This document shows, piece after piece, positions 10,925 through 22,164 of a stretch of DNA of 64,000 bases. The notes below the pieces were generated by a model. That model saw only the letters and a list, made by a program, of their open reading frames with translations, was not told the DNA's origin and did not search any database. A program made the translations under genes and the position numbers. This DNA comes from Cinnamomum chago (lineage: Eukaryota; Streptophyta; Magnoliopsida; Laurales; Lauraceae), in contig CP142451.1 of NCBI GenBank assembly GCA_038049695.1, positions 30,240,001 through 30,304,000 on the forward strand, in the 5' to 3' direction. Numbering within the stretch: the first letter of the stretch is position 1; each line of letters opens with the position of its first letter.

Positions 10925-13900
10925 TCAAAATCTTTTCATAAAATGCAGCAGAACGTCGCGACCCATCTGCAGCACAGGGAAGTTCTTCCCAAAGAATCTG
11001 TCATTACTCGTATTCCTTAGTCTTTCTCCGAAGATTGCGCTCAGCCTCCTCGACCTGGAGAATCGGATTCCCTTCTCTAGCATGAGCTTCCACAATGGCG
11101 GCCCATTTGGCAACAGCTTTTACCTCCAATAACTCGAGACACTACTTGGCTTCAACGACCTCCCTATCAAAACGAGATCTCGTTCCAGGTCCGCGAGAGC
11201 TCGACCTCGTCATAAGGCTTCAAAAACATCTCATTGAAGAAGTCACCGCTTGGGAAGCTCTTGGTCTCATTCCACTTGTTGCCCAGAGTAACGACTTCAT
11301 CAATAAAAGCCTTCGCACTTGCAATGTCCTGACCAACCTATTCCCTATCAACAAGGTTGTCCTGTACATGCTTGATCATGCCAGAGCCAGCTTCCAAATG
11401 GCCAGAAGAAAGCGTTTCGACCCATGAGCTGAAAACACTTTTCAACACTTTCTTCGCATACTGAAGAGATAGCCCGGATGAAGCCTCGCCCCTCTCCATT
11501 GGTCGACTGCCCGTGTCATGCCCTGTTGGAGGAGTGATCATCAGACTCTTTCTAATCGAAGACACTGGCAAATGAATCTCTTCAGAAGATTTAACCCATG
11601 CCGCATTGAAACTGGAAGAAGAAGTCTCTACTTCTGGATCAACTACAGGCATCCCCTGCTCAGGCCCTGAAAAAGATGGGGGAACTTCTCCTGTTACCTC
11701 ACAACCTGCTAGCAAAACAAAAGAAAACAAAGAAGGTATGAACATGATCCTGTTGAAAAATCATTGTCATCAGGGTTATTGCTACAAATACCTTTTTCGA
11801 CGATCGGCAGAATACTTTCTGCCTCCATGAGTTCATCCGAAGCATCATCAAAGGTCGTGTCCATGGATAGCTCGAAATCGTCAGAATTCTGTGGCAAGTC
11901 AGCTGACAAGAAAAGAAGCAACATGTTAGCAAATGACAGCACAAACAAAAAAAAGAAAGAAAACACAAAGAAGTCATACCAGGTGATGATTTTGAAATCA
12001 CTCCGGAGTCCCTCGGTTCTTTTTCAGATGCCGCAATCGGATCCGTCACTGCTTCATCAGCCAGAACCTCAGGCATCACCAAATCATCATCTCCCGCTGA
12101 AAAAGGGAGAGAAGGCAAATCAAAACAAAAAAAAATCCCAATAAAAGAAACGGAAAGAGAAAGAGGAGGAATCATACCTTCATTAACGGTCTCTCCCTCT
12201 CCGCCCTTCTTTTCCGGAGGTTCGTCAGCGTCCCCTGACATCTCTTCAGCAATGGTGGGAGGGACTTCTGAATCAGGAGAGTCTTCGTGTTGTCTCTTAT
12301 TACGGCGTTGCCCTCTCTTCCTCTTGCTTCTATGGGTCGATTTGCTTAAAGTACCCGTCCCATCATCAAAGTCAGGTCCTTAGCTTGACTCCTCGCCGAA
12401 TGGTCTGCTCCTCCCAGCAGACTACAAGGAAGCCTTTGTTCGTTCCGCTTGCATCCAAGCGTCGATCTCGGCCTCCTCCACTTCTAGCTGTTTCAAGACC
12501 TCACCAGGTATCTCTTGTACAGCTCCTAATCTGATGACGTCCTGTTCACCGAGAAAGCCTATCTTGTGCTTCTCTCCAGAAAGGAAAGCCAGAACTTCCT
12601 CTTGTCGGACTCCATTTGATATACCACGACCCTTCCCAGAAGATTACTTCACATCGAGCTCCTTCTTGGAAAGCCCCCGGTACACCAAAAAGCTCTCTAC
12701 GAACCATTTCGTAAAGCCAGCAGTTCGAAAGTGGGCAACTCAAGATGGGAAATCATGGCGGTAGTGTCCTCCGCACTGTGAAAAGTCCATGCATTCCTTC
12801 CATCCAAAAAACCTCCAAAACATTTCACCATGCTCGAGGCGCTCCAACAACGCCTTGAGAGAAGACCGACTGCATCGCAAAACGCGAGGGGACATATGGC
12901 TGGATGTCGACAAAAAGATGTCTACGGTACACCATCGTACCAACGCGTATGTTGAAAAGCCACCTTTTTTCCGCGTTTGTCAAAGAATAGTGTCTTCCCG
13001 ACCCTGCCCTGGTGGAATCACGGGAGACACCAAAATCAAAAGCCTTATTCCGCAAACCTGAAGAAAGCTTCATTGAAGATTGCCCAATCTCGACGTCCCT
13101 GAATCGTCGGATCCTCAAACGGGCAAACAAAAGTAATTCGAAAAAGGTTGTCCCTCTAGCCAATCGAATCATAAAAGGGTCATCATCTTGTGCAACTCCT
13201 AATCAATGGAAACCGGGACAGTGGTACACATACCACAAATAAAATATATGGGCTGAAAATACCCTGTTCATAGGGAACCCAAGCCGAACCAGGTAAGCAG
13301 CAGCCTGCAGTTTGCTACACAGATAAGAGTAAAGAGCAGACACTAAAGCAAGCCACTCTCTAAATGCCATCTGACAAGCTGGAAAGATACAATGCGGCCT
13401 GATGTGCGTTCCATCTCCTCCAGTAAAAACAGCCTCACTCAGCCAGTAAGTGAGGTAAACAGCGAAATCCCTCCACAGCACAATGTCAGAATAAATGGCA
13501 TCTATGCTCATAAAGAAGTCCTTCAAGTCTCCTCGCGTGTCGGAAGTCTTCTTCGAACCTGGAGTCTTAGCTCTGGCTTCCTGGGTCGTACTATCAGAAG
13601 ACTCTCTGCTGTCAAAGAAGTCGGGGAACAAGGAGCCAAAACTCCTCCAACTGCTGGACCTGACTTTCGAGCCCTCCTTCTCCTTCAAAAAATCATAAAA
13701 GGCGACGAGCTGAAAGTACAAAAGCCTAAACTCCTCAAACTGCTCCTCAAGGACACTGTCAATAGGCATGAACTCCTCATAAAGTTTGTTGAGGACAGGC
13801 AACCCGATATGGCATTCAATTCCTTTAAAATAAAACCAATCTCACCATTCGTAACAATGAAGGTGTTGGTTTGTGGAAAGAATAACTCCAACATGGCTAT

Positions 13901-14480
13901 GAAGGCTTCATTGGAGAAAACCACGGTTTACCAAAAAGCGTGAACCGCATCAAAGATCTCGGCCTCCTTTAAAATGGCTCCGCTGACCTGCAGGATCTGA
14001 TTAGTCCATGACTCCTAACTCGAGTCAGCGCTGAAACGGCCACGAAGTCGAAAAGGCTTCACTCAATTACTGTCATCACCCCAAAAAATGCCAAGGCCCA
14101 CAGGTCTCAAATCAACCGATGGATGATCAAAACCTTGGTAGCCGCTGGCTGGCATCAACATGTCCATGCGGACATGCAACTTCTTTGCATATCCAGAAGG
14201 GCAGCCAACAAAGACCCCGGTCTTTGATCACGTTAGTACTCTTCACCCTGCTCGGAGGATCTTCCCTCTTGGGGCATGTGGGAGAAATGCTCATGATCGA
14301 GATAGTGCGATCAAAGGTCAACTGGGTAGAAATAGTTCTCTCCTCACCATCTGTCGTGTAACAGAACTGAAAACACCTTCTTTGGTACATCCAGTCGACA
14401 GGGACTGCATCGCCAAAGAAAAAGGTAGGACTGGGCACAATGCTCTGATCGTCCATGACCCAAGGACGGTTGCTTACCAT
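10925..14480 (-). pseudogene. Antisense plant mobile domain (PMD) gene carried in the Gypsy element, broken
   Basis: On the minus strand, fragments read as an aminotransferase-like plant mobile domain. Motifs include FFPQTNTFIVTNGEIGF, then a GLP/LYEEFMP-type stretch, then YLTYWLSEAVF followed by IRPHCIFPACQMA, and QPYVPSRFAMQ near 12870. These lie in the order known for PMD proteins. Downstream (11340-12400) is a Ser/Glu-rich C-terminal part in which three short introns can be read on the minus strand: about 12097-12177, 11903-11979 and 11706-11791. Each is about 80 bp with GTAT donors and pyrimidine-rich CAG acceptors. The exons between them are 117 and 111 bp, multiples of three. Introns survive because the gene lies antisense to the retroelement transcript. 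Extra antisense ORFs are known in Tat elements. The reading frame is broken in several places. The part between 14127 and 14480 has no recognised domain. Confidence 0.72.
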
Positions 14481-14860
14481 AATCTTGTAAAACTCCTCAT
14501 CCTTGAGAGTGATTAATCACTGTCTCATCCCATTACGATTGAGGGAGTCACACTCTTCCAAGTTTCTCTCCACAAACTGGACCTTCTCTCAGACCTATTG
14601 TACGACCACATTAAGAGACTTGGTAGACCGGCAGGGTGCATCAGTAATAGGCTATTTGCCCTTGTTCGTTCTGGAGGAACTACCTACAAAGGATGGAAAA
14701 GAAAAGATCAATCATCACCAACATGATAGAATTTTGTTAAAAAAATTCTAGCGAAATTTTGGCATGGTTTCGGGGCAATTCCGAAGAAAAGGGAAAACAC
14801 CCCGAAAAAGATAGAAAGCTTGAAGATGAGCTCAACACCACTGCAAGTTCATAGTCAATG
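14481..14860. other. Element 3' region, nothing recognised
   Basis: Lies upstream of the antisense gene on its own strand, so a promoter for it would be expected around here or further right. No convincing TATA box or other signal was found. Confidence 0.3.
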
Positions 14861-14869
14861 AAGCGTCCT

Positions 14870-15065
14870 CAAAGAAGGTTTGAACTCAAACATTGCTGCG
14901 AGATCAAACCAGTCTTATCAAATCTCCATAAGCTTGAAGAAGGGCTCAACATTGCTGCGAGCTCCAAGCTCCAAAACTTGCAAAGCTCCTCAAAATCCCG
15001 CAAGACTAAGAAAGGGCTCAACATTGCTGCGAGCTCCAAATCCCAAAACTTGCAAAAGATTTCCA
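14870..15065 (+). repeat. Short tandem repeat, unit about 72 bp, three copies
   Basis: CTCAACATTGCTGCGAGCTC occurs at about 14947 and 15019, with a more diverged copy near 14885. Each is followed by CCAAAACTTGCAAA-like sequence. Part of the long 3' region of the Gypsy element. Confidence 0.7.
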
Positions 15066-15249
15066 GGTATGCATCATCATGCTTCCAAATGAATTTACTA
15101 AAAATCATGTATCAAAGAAAATCATTATGCATTAGATGCTAGGAAAACTTTAACCAAAGTTTGACCAATTCCAACCCAACTTGGTCAAAATCAAACTTTG
15201 TCCAAATCAAAAATCATGTTGACTTGACCTAGAGACTCTAGTCTTCTAT

Positions 15250-16075
15250 CTTGATGCATAAAAAAAAAAGGGAGAAAATGCATGAACATCTTGAAACTGC
15301 ATAAACCTCATTATCATGGTGAGCAAAACAAAACAAAAAAAAAGGAAGAAGAGAGAAAAGAGAGAAATCTCTTCAAAAAAAAAAAATTGGCCCACAAGTC
15401 GTGGCCCACTGCCGCGTGGCAGTACGGACCTGTCTGTACAGCCAGAGAGAAAAAAACGTGAAAAAAAGAGAAACGAGAGCAAGAAAAAAGAAAAAAAAGA
15501 GCACGTGTAAGAAAGAAAAAAAAGAGAGAAAACACGTGGAAAAAAAATATAAGAAAGAAAAGAAAAGAAAGAAAATTTTATTTATTTTTTACTTCTACAT
15601 GGAGTTTCTTGTGAATGAAGAAAACTTACTTGAAACCATAGATGGAGAAGAAGAAAGAACTTGAAGAAGAAGAGAAGTTCTTAATCTTGGAGCACTCTTG
15701 AAGACTTTTGCAAAAAGAAAGCAATAAGGGCAAGAGATCCAACCTCCTTTGCTTTTATAAAGGAGAGCAAACCAAAAGAGGAAATAAGGAGAAAACCAAA
15801 GAGATAAGTGCTAAAAACTAGCAACTTTCCCAAAAGAAATGAGATTTGAGATATTCTCTCCTAAAGAGAAGATTCTTTGAGAAATTCACTCCCAAAAGAG
15901 AGAAAACTTGAAAATTCTCTCCCAAAGAAAGATACTTTTAGAAAAGCTCTCCAAAAAACAAGGAAACTTGAGAGATTCTCTCCAAGTAAGAATATTTTTG
16001 GATATTCTCTACCCAAAGGAGATTTTTTTTTAAATATTCTTTACAAAATGACACCATATGAGATCTAAGTCATAT
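15250..16075 (+). repeat. Purine-rich tract and GAGAxxTTCTCTCCCAAA repeats
   Basis: 15310-15580 is extremely A/G-rich and gives meaningless Lys/Arg/Glu open frames. From about 15840 to 16035 a unit of about 35-40 bp (TTCTCTCCCAAAGAGA-like) recurs six or more times. Low-complexity material of the element's 3' region. Confidence 0.6.
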
Positions 16076-16289
16076 CTAAAGCTTAAGATCCCATGGGTTA
16101 GCCCACATGAGCTAAGTTTGACCACCTAGGCACTAAAAGGGGGCTTCCTATAAAAAACCTCATTTACTAAGAGCATACAAAATGGTTTCATGCCTCTTTT
16201 GAGTTGATTGAACCATTCAAAAAAAAAAAAGGCCTAATGAGTTTCCAAAAATCTAAACCATCCAACCTCATGAACCAAATTAAGCCAAA

Positions 16290-16625
16290 ATCTTGAAATT
16301 GACATTCCCCAAAAAACCAAACTCTGGTCCCATAACTTGCCACATACAGCTTGTTTGGTCACAAGGCCGAAACCAAAAAACAAATCCTGACCCCCTAACT
16401 CGCCACATACAACTTGTTAGGTCACAAGGTCAAAACCAAATCTGACCCCCCAATTTGCCACATACAGCTTGTTGGATCACAAAGTCAAATTAAAAAATCA
16501 AACCCCGACCCCCTAACCTGCCACATATAGCTTGTTAGGTCACAATGTCAAAAACCAAAAAATCCTCTGGACCGCCTAATGTGCCACATATAGCCCTTAG
16601 GTTCACAAGGTTAAAAGGAAAATCC
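16290..16625 (+). repeat. Tandem array, unit about 60-70 bp, five copies
   Basis: The unit contains CTAACTTGCCACATACAGCT and TTGTTAGGTCACAAGGTC followed by an A-rich spacer and ACCCC. Five copies are recognisable between about 16322 and 16610, the last more diverged. It is the last array before the polypurine tract. Confidence 0.8.
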
Positions 16626-16819
16626 AAAAATCTGACTCCCTCATGTCATTTTCAAAACTTTGCCTTGAGATGGTACGTGATCCCTCTCACTACCATAAAA
16701 TCCCCTTGGAAACTCAAAAGGCTACTAAAAAAATCTCAAAAACTCTTGGTCAAATAAAAAACTCTCCTTCAAGTTTCTCTTCGAGGTACATCGACTCCAA
16801 AAGCTACTCGTCGCTGTAC

Positions 16820-16832
16820 CTCGAGGGGGCAT
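16820..16832 (+). promoter_or_regulatory. Polypurine tract of the Gypsy element
   Basis: CTCGAGGGGGCAT lies directly before the 3' LTR start TGTTGACACC at 16834. This is where plus-strand DNA synthesis would be primed. Confidence 0.65.
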
Positions 16833-18904
16833 TTGTTGACACCAAAAATGTCAATTTGCCTCTTTAACATCAAAAAGTTGCATCCTACTACAAGCAGGCA
16901 ATGCTACTTCAAGCATCAGATCTTGTCAGAATCAAACAAAAACTGCAATATCCTTCCAGATAGCCAAAAGAGGGGTATACATGAAGTTTCAGGCCATTCC
17001 AACATCATTTGACCCAACTTCACTCCTCCAATAGCTGAGAAGGTGTTACCGGCGGTGGTGAAGCCAGAGACTCTGACACACAAAACAGAGCACACAACTG
17101 GCCCCAAGATGCCACAAGGAGGCTCTACATCAAGTTTCGGGCCATTCCGACATCATTTTGTTAGGTATTTTGTTTTTGCAATTTGGTGGATGCATTTGCA
17201 TATTGGCATCATTTGAATTCACACACATGCATTGATTTAAAATATCTTGAAATCTAGTTTTATACATGCATTGGTTTTTAGTTTTGGAAAAGTTTTTGGT
17301 TTATGCATGTTTTGGTTCGAATCTTGGATGCATTAGTTTTGAAACCCAAAACTCTTTTGAAAACCTATTTCCTTGTGCACTACATTTGGAAAATCATCTT
17401 GTGTATTTAGGTTTGAGTCTTGCATACATTCTTCACAAAAAGAATCATTTTGTATGCAATTTGATTTGAAAAGAGTTTTTACTAATCAAGCTTGCCTTTG
17501 GTTTTAAACCTTTGAATCATTTTAGGCTTTGTGTGTTTCATGTTTTTAAATGTTTTAAAACATGTTTTTAAGCTTGGTTTAGTGACCCACAAAATTCCAC
17601 AAAGAAAATCTTCAAAATGCAAAAGTTGGAATTTTTGGGGGTGTCCCGGCAGTGTCGCCGGTCGACCGAGACCTGGGTCTCGGTCGACCGAGACCACTGC
17701 AGGGCAAATGGACAGTTTTCTGAACTGAAGCCCCAACGGTCAGAAATATGACCGTTGTGCTTTCTCGGTCGACCGAGACCTCTTTGCCGGTCGACCGAGA
17801 ACTAGCCGTTGGCTACTTTTTGGCTATAAAGTCCATTCATTTCCAACCTTTTTCAAGGCTTGAACTATGAACTTTTGAGAGCATTTTGGAGCCAAAGAAA
17901 GGGGAAGAAGTTGGAAAGGCTAGAGGGCCATTTGGAAATCAAATGCTTGAGATTTAAAAAGGTAGACCTTACTTATCATTTTGATTTCCATTAAAATTAG
18001 AATCCATGCATGACAAATCTTTGTATTTCCTTTTATGCATGATTACTAGTTTTTAAAGAGTTGTTTTGCAAACTCATTTTCATCATTGGTATATTAGATT
18101 GGTTTGCAATCACTCTTATCAAATCACATGCTTTCTTATACTTTATTTTTCATACAACTTGTGATTCTTTGAAATTCATGTCATTAACAAGTTGTTTCTC
18201 ATACATGTGATTTGCATTAGACTTCAATCCAATATTTCATGAGCTTTGAACTTTGAAATGCTTCAAGCATATAATTGATTAAGCTTTCTTTTTAAACTTG
18301 ATTGAAGTCATCACACACACACATCATAATCATACACTTTTGCATACATAGAGTGTTAGTGTGAGTTTGTATTAAACTTTCATATACGCCTATTTAAGAG
18401 GCAATTTCATTGAGCTAAAATTGTAATCTCTTAGAGTGTTGAGTAAACACTTTCTTTGAGAAATCTTGAATTGTGTAAGGTTATTGCTTAGCCTAAGAAA
18501 AGCATTTTGTAAAGGTTATTGCTTAGCCTCTAAAAGCACATTGATAGGTTATTGCTTAGCCTTGAAAAGCATCTTGTAAAGGTTGTTGTTGAGCCTTAGA
18601 AAAACAACATTGTTAGGGTTATTGCTTAGCCTTTGAAAAAGCATACTTAGTGGAAATCCGGTGGGGTGATTGGATCACAAGCCGGTAGTGGATGTAGGCA
18701 CGTTGGCCGAACCACTATAAACATTGGTGTTGTGGTGCATGCTATGTGGTGATTGTATTTGTATTAGCTTCCGCATTTTGTTTGTTAATCATCACATGTG
18801 ACTAGTTTATGCTAAGAAATTAAAATTGGTTTAAATTGGTCATAGTTGTAGCACACCCTATTCACCCCCCCCCCTCTAGGGTTAGGATCCCGTGGACTTT
18901 CAAT

Positions 18905-18917
18905 TGGTATCAGAGCC
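18905..18917 (+). promoter_or_regulatory. Primer-binding site of the Copia fragment (tRNA-iMet type)
   Basis: TGGTATCAGAGCC matches the 3' end complement of plant initiator tRNA-Met and follows the LTR end after a 2-nt spacer. Confidence 0.8.
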
Positions 18918-19002
18918 AAGTGCTCTATCCCTTAGGATCAAGTGTTTGGAACTCTTGATTAGGTGTAAAAACCTAGAGTTAAAACCCTAGAGTAGTCCTT
19001 AT

Positions 19003-19774
19003 ATGAAAATCATTAAAATGGACTCCACTATGCTAGACCTTGTAGATTCTTCTAGACCCCTCATTCTTCCATCTTATGGAGATTCAAAAATTGAAATTAA
19101 AGAATCTCAACTTGAATTAAAAGAAGAAGAATATGATGAACTTGAAGCCTATGAGGAATTGTACACATGGTCCTTAGAGGTTTCCAAGAAAAATAAAAGA
19201 TTAAAAGAAGAATCTATAAGGATAAAACAAGAATTAGACTCTTCAAAAAATGAACTTAGAGAAAAAGATGAATTTATAAATTGTGTAGAATCTAAGTTCA
19301 TGATCTCTTTAAATAATCTATCTAACATTCAAGATGAACTAAAAGAATTAAAGATGGATTATGACAATGTCAATAAGGAAAATTTAATTCTAAGAGATCA
19401 AATAAAAAGGCAAGACAAAGACTTTAACAATTTAGAAGCCAAGTTGATTAAAAGTAAGTTAAAAACCCAAGAGCTTGGATCTAATGTTGTTAATGAACTA
19501 AATCTTGAATTAAAACTTGCCAATGAAGAGCTAAGCAAATATAAGGAAATTGAAAATGAACTTTCAAAAGTCAAACATGAAAATTCAATCCTTATAACCA
19601 AAGTCACTCAACTTGAAGGATATAAACAAAAGTATGAGTGCAAGTTTACCCAAAGTGAAGAGAAACTTGAAAAATTATTTAAATTGGGTAAACCTCATGG
19701 AGATAGGACGGGTATTGGATTTAATAGGAATATGTCTTATGACCCTAAATTCACCAACACATTTGTGAAAGGTG
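19003..19774 (+). pseudogene. Copia gag fragment, coiled-coil part
   Basis: About 255 codons, rich in Lys, Glu, Leu and Asn, with heptad-like spacing through most of the length (coiled coil), ending with KLEKLFKLGKPHGDRTGIGF. That motif marks the end of the coiled-coil segment of SIRE/Maximus gag proteins. The open frame runs a few codons past the element into Gypsy LTR sequence. It is a fragment of an old element, not a host gene. Confidence 0.7.
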
Positions 19775-21962
19775 AGTCAAACCGACAACGTTTGACCCCT
19801 CCATCAACACTCGAGCAGTAAAACCAAGCCTCTCGATGGAAAGAATCACCGAGGCCATCACTCATGAAACAAAGCACATGAGTGGCTTCAACATGCTTCC
19901 AAAGGGCTACACATCAAATTTCAGGTCATTCCGACAGCGTTTGACCCGACTTTGATGCTCCGAAACAAAATCAAGGCTACTGGCGGCGGAGCACCCCGGG
20001 ACCATGACATCCAAATTGGAGCAAATGGATCGTCTCAAAATTACTCCAATAGGCTCCATGTCAAATTTCAAGTCGATCGGACATCGGTTGACCGTACATC
20101 GAAGCGCGGCATCTTCCCCGCGGCAAAATTGAGTATACTGGCGAAGAGACCCCACGAGGCTTCAAAACTCAAATAAAAGCCCATGGCTGGTCCTATCTAC
20201 TGCTCAGGAGGCTTCATCTCAAATTTCAGGTCATTCCGACATCGTTTGACCTAGTTTTGACTCTTGACTGAAAATCGGCTACAAAGTCTTCTACTCTTCC
20301 AAAAAATAGGAAACTTTGTGCTTTGATTTGCGCAGCTTCTCGTCAGGTTTTCTTCAGGAGAATCAAGCCAATAAATGAGGAGAAATGTCAAAAAAAATAC
20401 AGGAGAAAGAAAGAATAAAAAAGATCGAAAAATGGCCGAGAAATGGCGACTAGAAGGACAAAAATCCCCATGGTCGTCGGGCCATGGTCGCCGACGACCC
20501 TGGAAATCCGAGTCGCCGGATTTCCGCCAGATGGCCCATTTTCCAACCCTTTTTGCGTTTCAGGAATTCCAGCCCCTGTGGTTTTCCGAAAATCTGATTT
20601 TTTTATTCTCGAAATCGACTGATCTTCATCAACATTTCGGATCCGCCGTCAAGAGCATGAAATCATCATTGATCGCTCCAAGATCGCCAACCGACTGACC
20701 AAGAAAATACACTTTCTCTCTGACAGATCGATAAATCGACAAGACATATTTCACCGGCCCACTGGCACCAATCAATGTCTAAAGTTGCATCACCATCCGA
20801 CATCAAATAACATGTGGATCCATCGGCGATCATCACAAAAAGAATTACAAAAGAGCGGCACGGCCCGCGACTCTTTAAATGCCCTGGCGACCACTTAATG
20901 CAGTTAATTGACCCGTTTTATGACAACTTAATATGGTCATTAACCCATTATTTTGGACGACCCAATCAAAATCAAGCAAATGGGAGTTACAAATCCAAGC
21001 AATCATGGTATTAAAACCACAAAACTCCCCTCATCATGGAGATTAAGGGCGATTAAATGCCCATCATTCTCCATCGGCCAATCATATTCAAGGAAAAAGA
21101 AGTTACAAAATCAAAAAATTAAAACTTATAACTCCTCCCATCATGGAGCATCATGGAGCATCAATGCCATCAATTCTCTCATCATCGGTCATCAATCCCA
21201 TAAATCACCCCATGGCTACCCAGAGCCTATAAAAAGGGGTCATTCCAAGAGAGCATAAACACAAAGAGAGAGAACCATACACACAAGCAAGAAAGAAAAA
21301 CTCTAAAGAAACCCTGCTACTCTGCTGTAGAAACACCACAAGGTGATCAAAGTGGCCTCTCTCCTTCTACCCAACATGGCCTAAACGCGGCTCTTCAGCC
21401 CGTTTACTCTTTTTTTATTGGATATAGGACCTCTCCTTGGTCTTTATCCTCTAAAAAACTGAGGTCCAAGCCAAGCCAAAGCATCAAGTGTTCTCATTTG
21501 AAGGACGATGGCGAAGTCCATACATGACTTGCGACCGTTGATCTGAACGAGTCCCCGCAATCTCCTGAGAAGTCATTTTCATTTTCTCACTTTTCTATTG
21601 TATTTTGTATTCTTTGTAAAGAGACAAAAAAATCACATTTCTTGTCTTTCATTATTGATGAGATTTGTAAATCGCCTTCTACGGCAAAATCGCCTTTCAC
21701 GGCAAACAAAAATGAAATCGCGTCTCACCGCATTTAAAAAAAATTGTGTCTCTTTCTTAAAATATATGTGCAATGGAAAGTTAGAAAGAAGAATTGATTT
21801 CTTTTCTACTTGTGAAGGTGAATCTCTGGATCACCACTTCAAATTCCAAGTAGAATAGAAAGTCTGGCATACCCGTACAAAAAATGTTGATGACGCGCTT
21901 TTCCTCCTCCGCCGAACCCCAGCAGCCCTCGGGGCGGAAGGAGAGGACGAAAGGTTGGGCCT

Positions 21963-21968
<6 letters not shown>

Positions 21969-22001
<33 letters not shown>

Positions 22002-22164
22002 ACCGGTTCTATAAGGACATCCTTACGGTCCACACAGTGTAGAATGCCTACTAGGGCCCACCTTATGACCCATATCTAAATGGACCATACATACACAACC
22101 CTCTTATAGGCACACGATCCCGTGAGTATACATGGATTCAAATGAACTGGACCATTGGATTGGA
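21969..22164. other. (TA)n tract and short unique sequence
   Basis: A (TA)n microsatellite to about 21998 is followed by GAGAACCGGTTC, a perfect 12-bp palindrome. No gene. Confidence 0.5.

Larger units (their letters stand above)
17159..19774 (+). mobile_element. Copia fragment (SIRE/Maximus-like): 5' LTR and start of the coding region
   Basis: The fragment begins TGTTAGGTATTTTG at 17159 inside the Gypsy 3' LTR. The putative LTR runs to about 18902, followed at 18905 by TGGTATCAGAGCC, the primer-binding site complementary to initiator methionine tRNA typical of Copia. The following frame encodes the coiled-coil part of a SIRE/Maximus-type gag. Only this 5' portion of the element is present, so it is a fragment. 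Its LTR contains four GGTCGACCGAGA-type palindromes (17655-17810) just upstream of GGCTATAAAG, a likely TATA box at about 17823. Confidence 0.75.
455..21968 (+). mobile_element. Large Ty3/Gypsy LTR retrotransposon, Tat/Ogre-like, broken
   Basis: The element starts TGTTAACATC at 455 and ends CCATCA at 21968. TATAT on both sides is a possible 5-bp target-site duplication, weak because the site is a (TA)n tract. Parts in order are 5' LTR, leader with an extra ORF, gag, a short RNase H-like stretch, integrase, a very long 3' untranslated region with tandem arrays and an antisense gene, polypurine tract, and 3' LTR. I recognise no reverse transcriptase between gag and integrase, so the copy looks non-autonomous. 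A long repeat-rich 3' region and extra antisense ORFs are known for the Tat lineage; this is the basis of the lineage call. The coding parts are clearly decayed (many breaks). LTR stretches that can be aligned differ by roughly 10% by eye, so the insertion is old. A Copia fragment (17159-19774) sits inside the 3' LTR. Net length without it is about 18.9 kb. Confidence 0.8.
16834..21968 (+). mobile_element. 3' LTR of the Tat-like Gypsy element, split by a Copia fragment
   Basis: Starts TGTTGACACC and ends CCATCA. 16834-17158 and 19775-21310 align to the 5' LTR. 21311-21968 has no counterpart there. The LTR contains the same TATA box (21228-21235) and CAAGCAAGAAAGAAAAACTC downstream. Without the nested Copia the LTR is about 2.5 kb. 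Confidence 0.75.

Noticed and set aside
10925-14480. Functional host PMD gene on the minus strand
   Set aside because: It lies between integrase and polypurine tract of one retroelement and its frame is broken in several places.
15310-15660. Lys/Arg/Glu-rich open frames
   Set aside because: Purine-rich low-complexity DNA; the composition alone explains the frames.
19003-19821. Coiled-coil host protein gene
   Set aside because: It follows a Copia primer-binding site and ends with a SIRE/Maximus gag motif, then runs into Gypsy LTR sequence.
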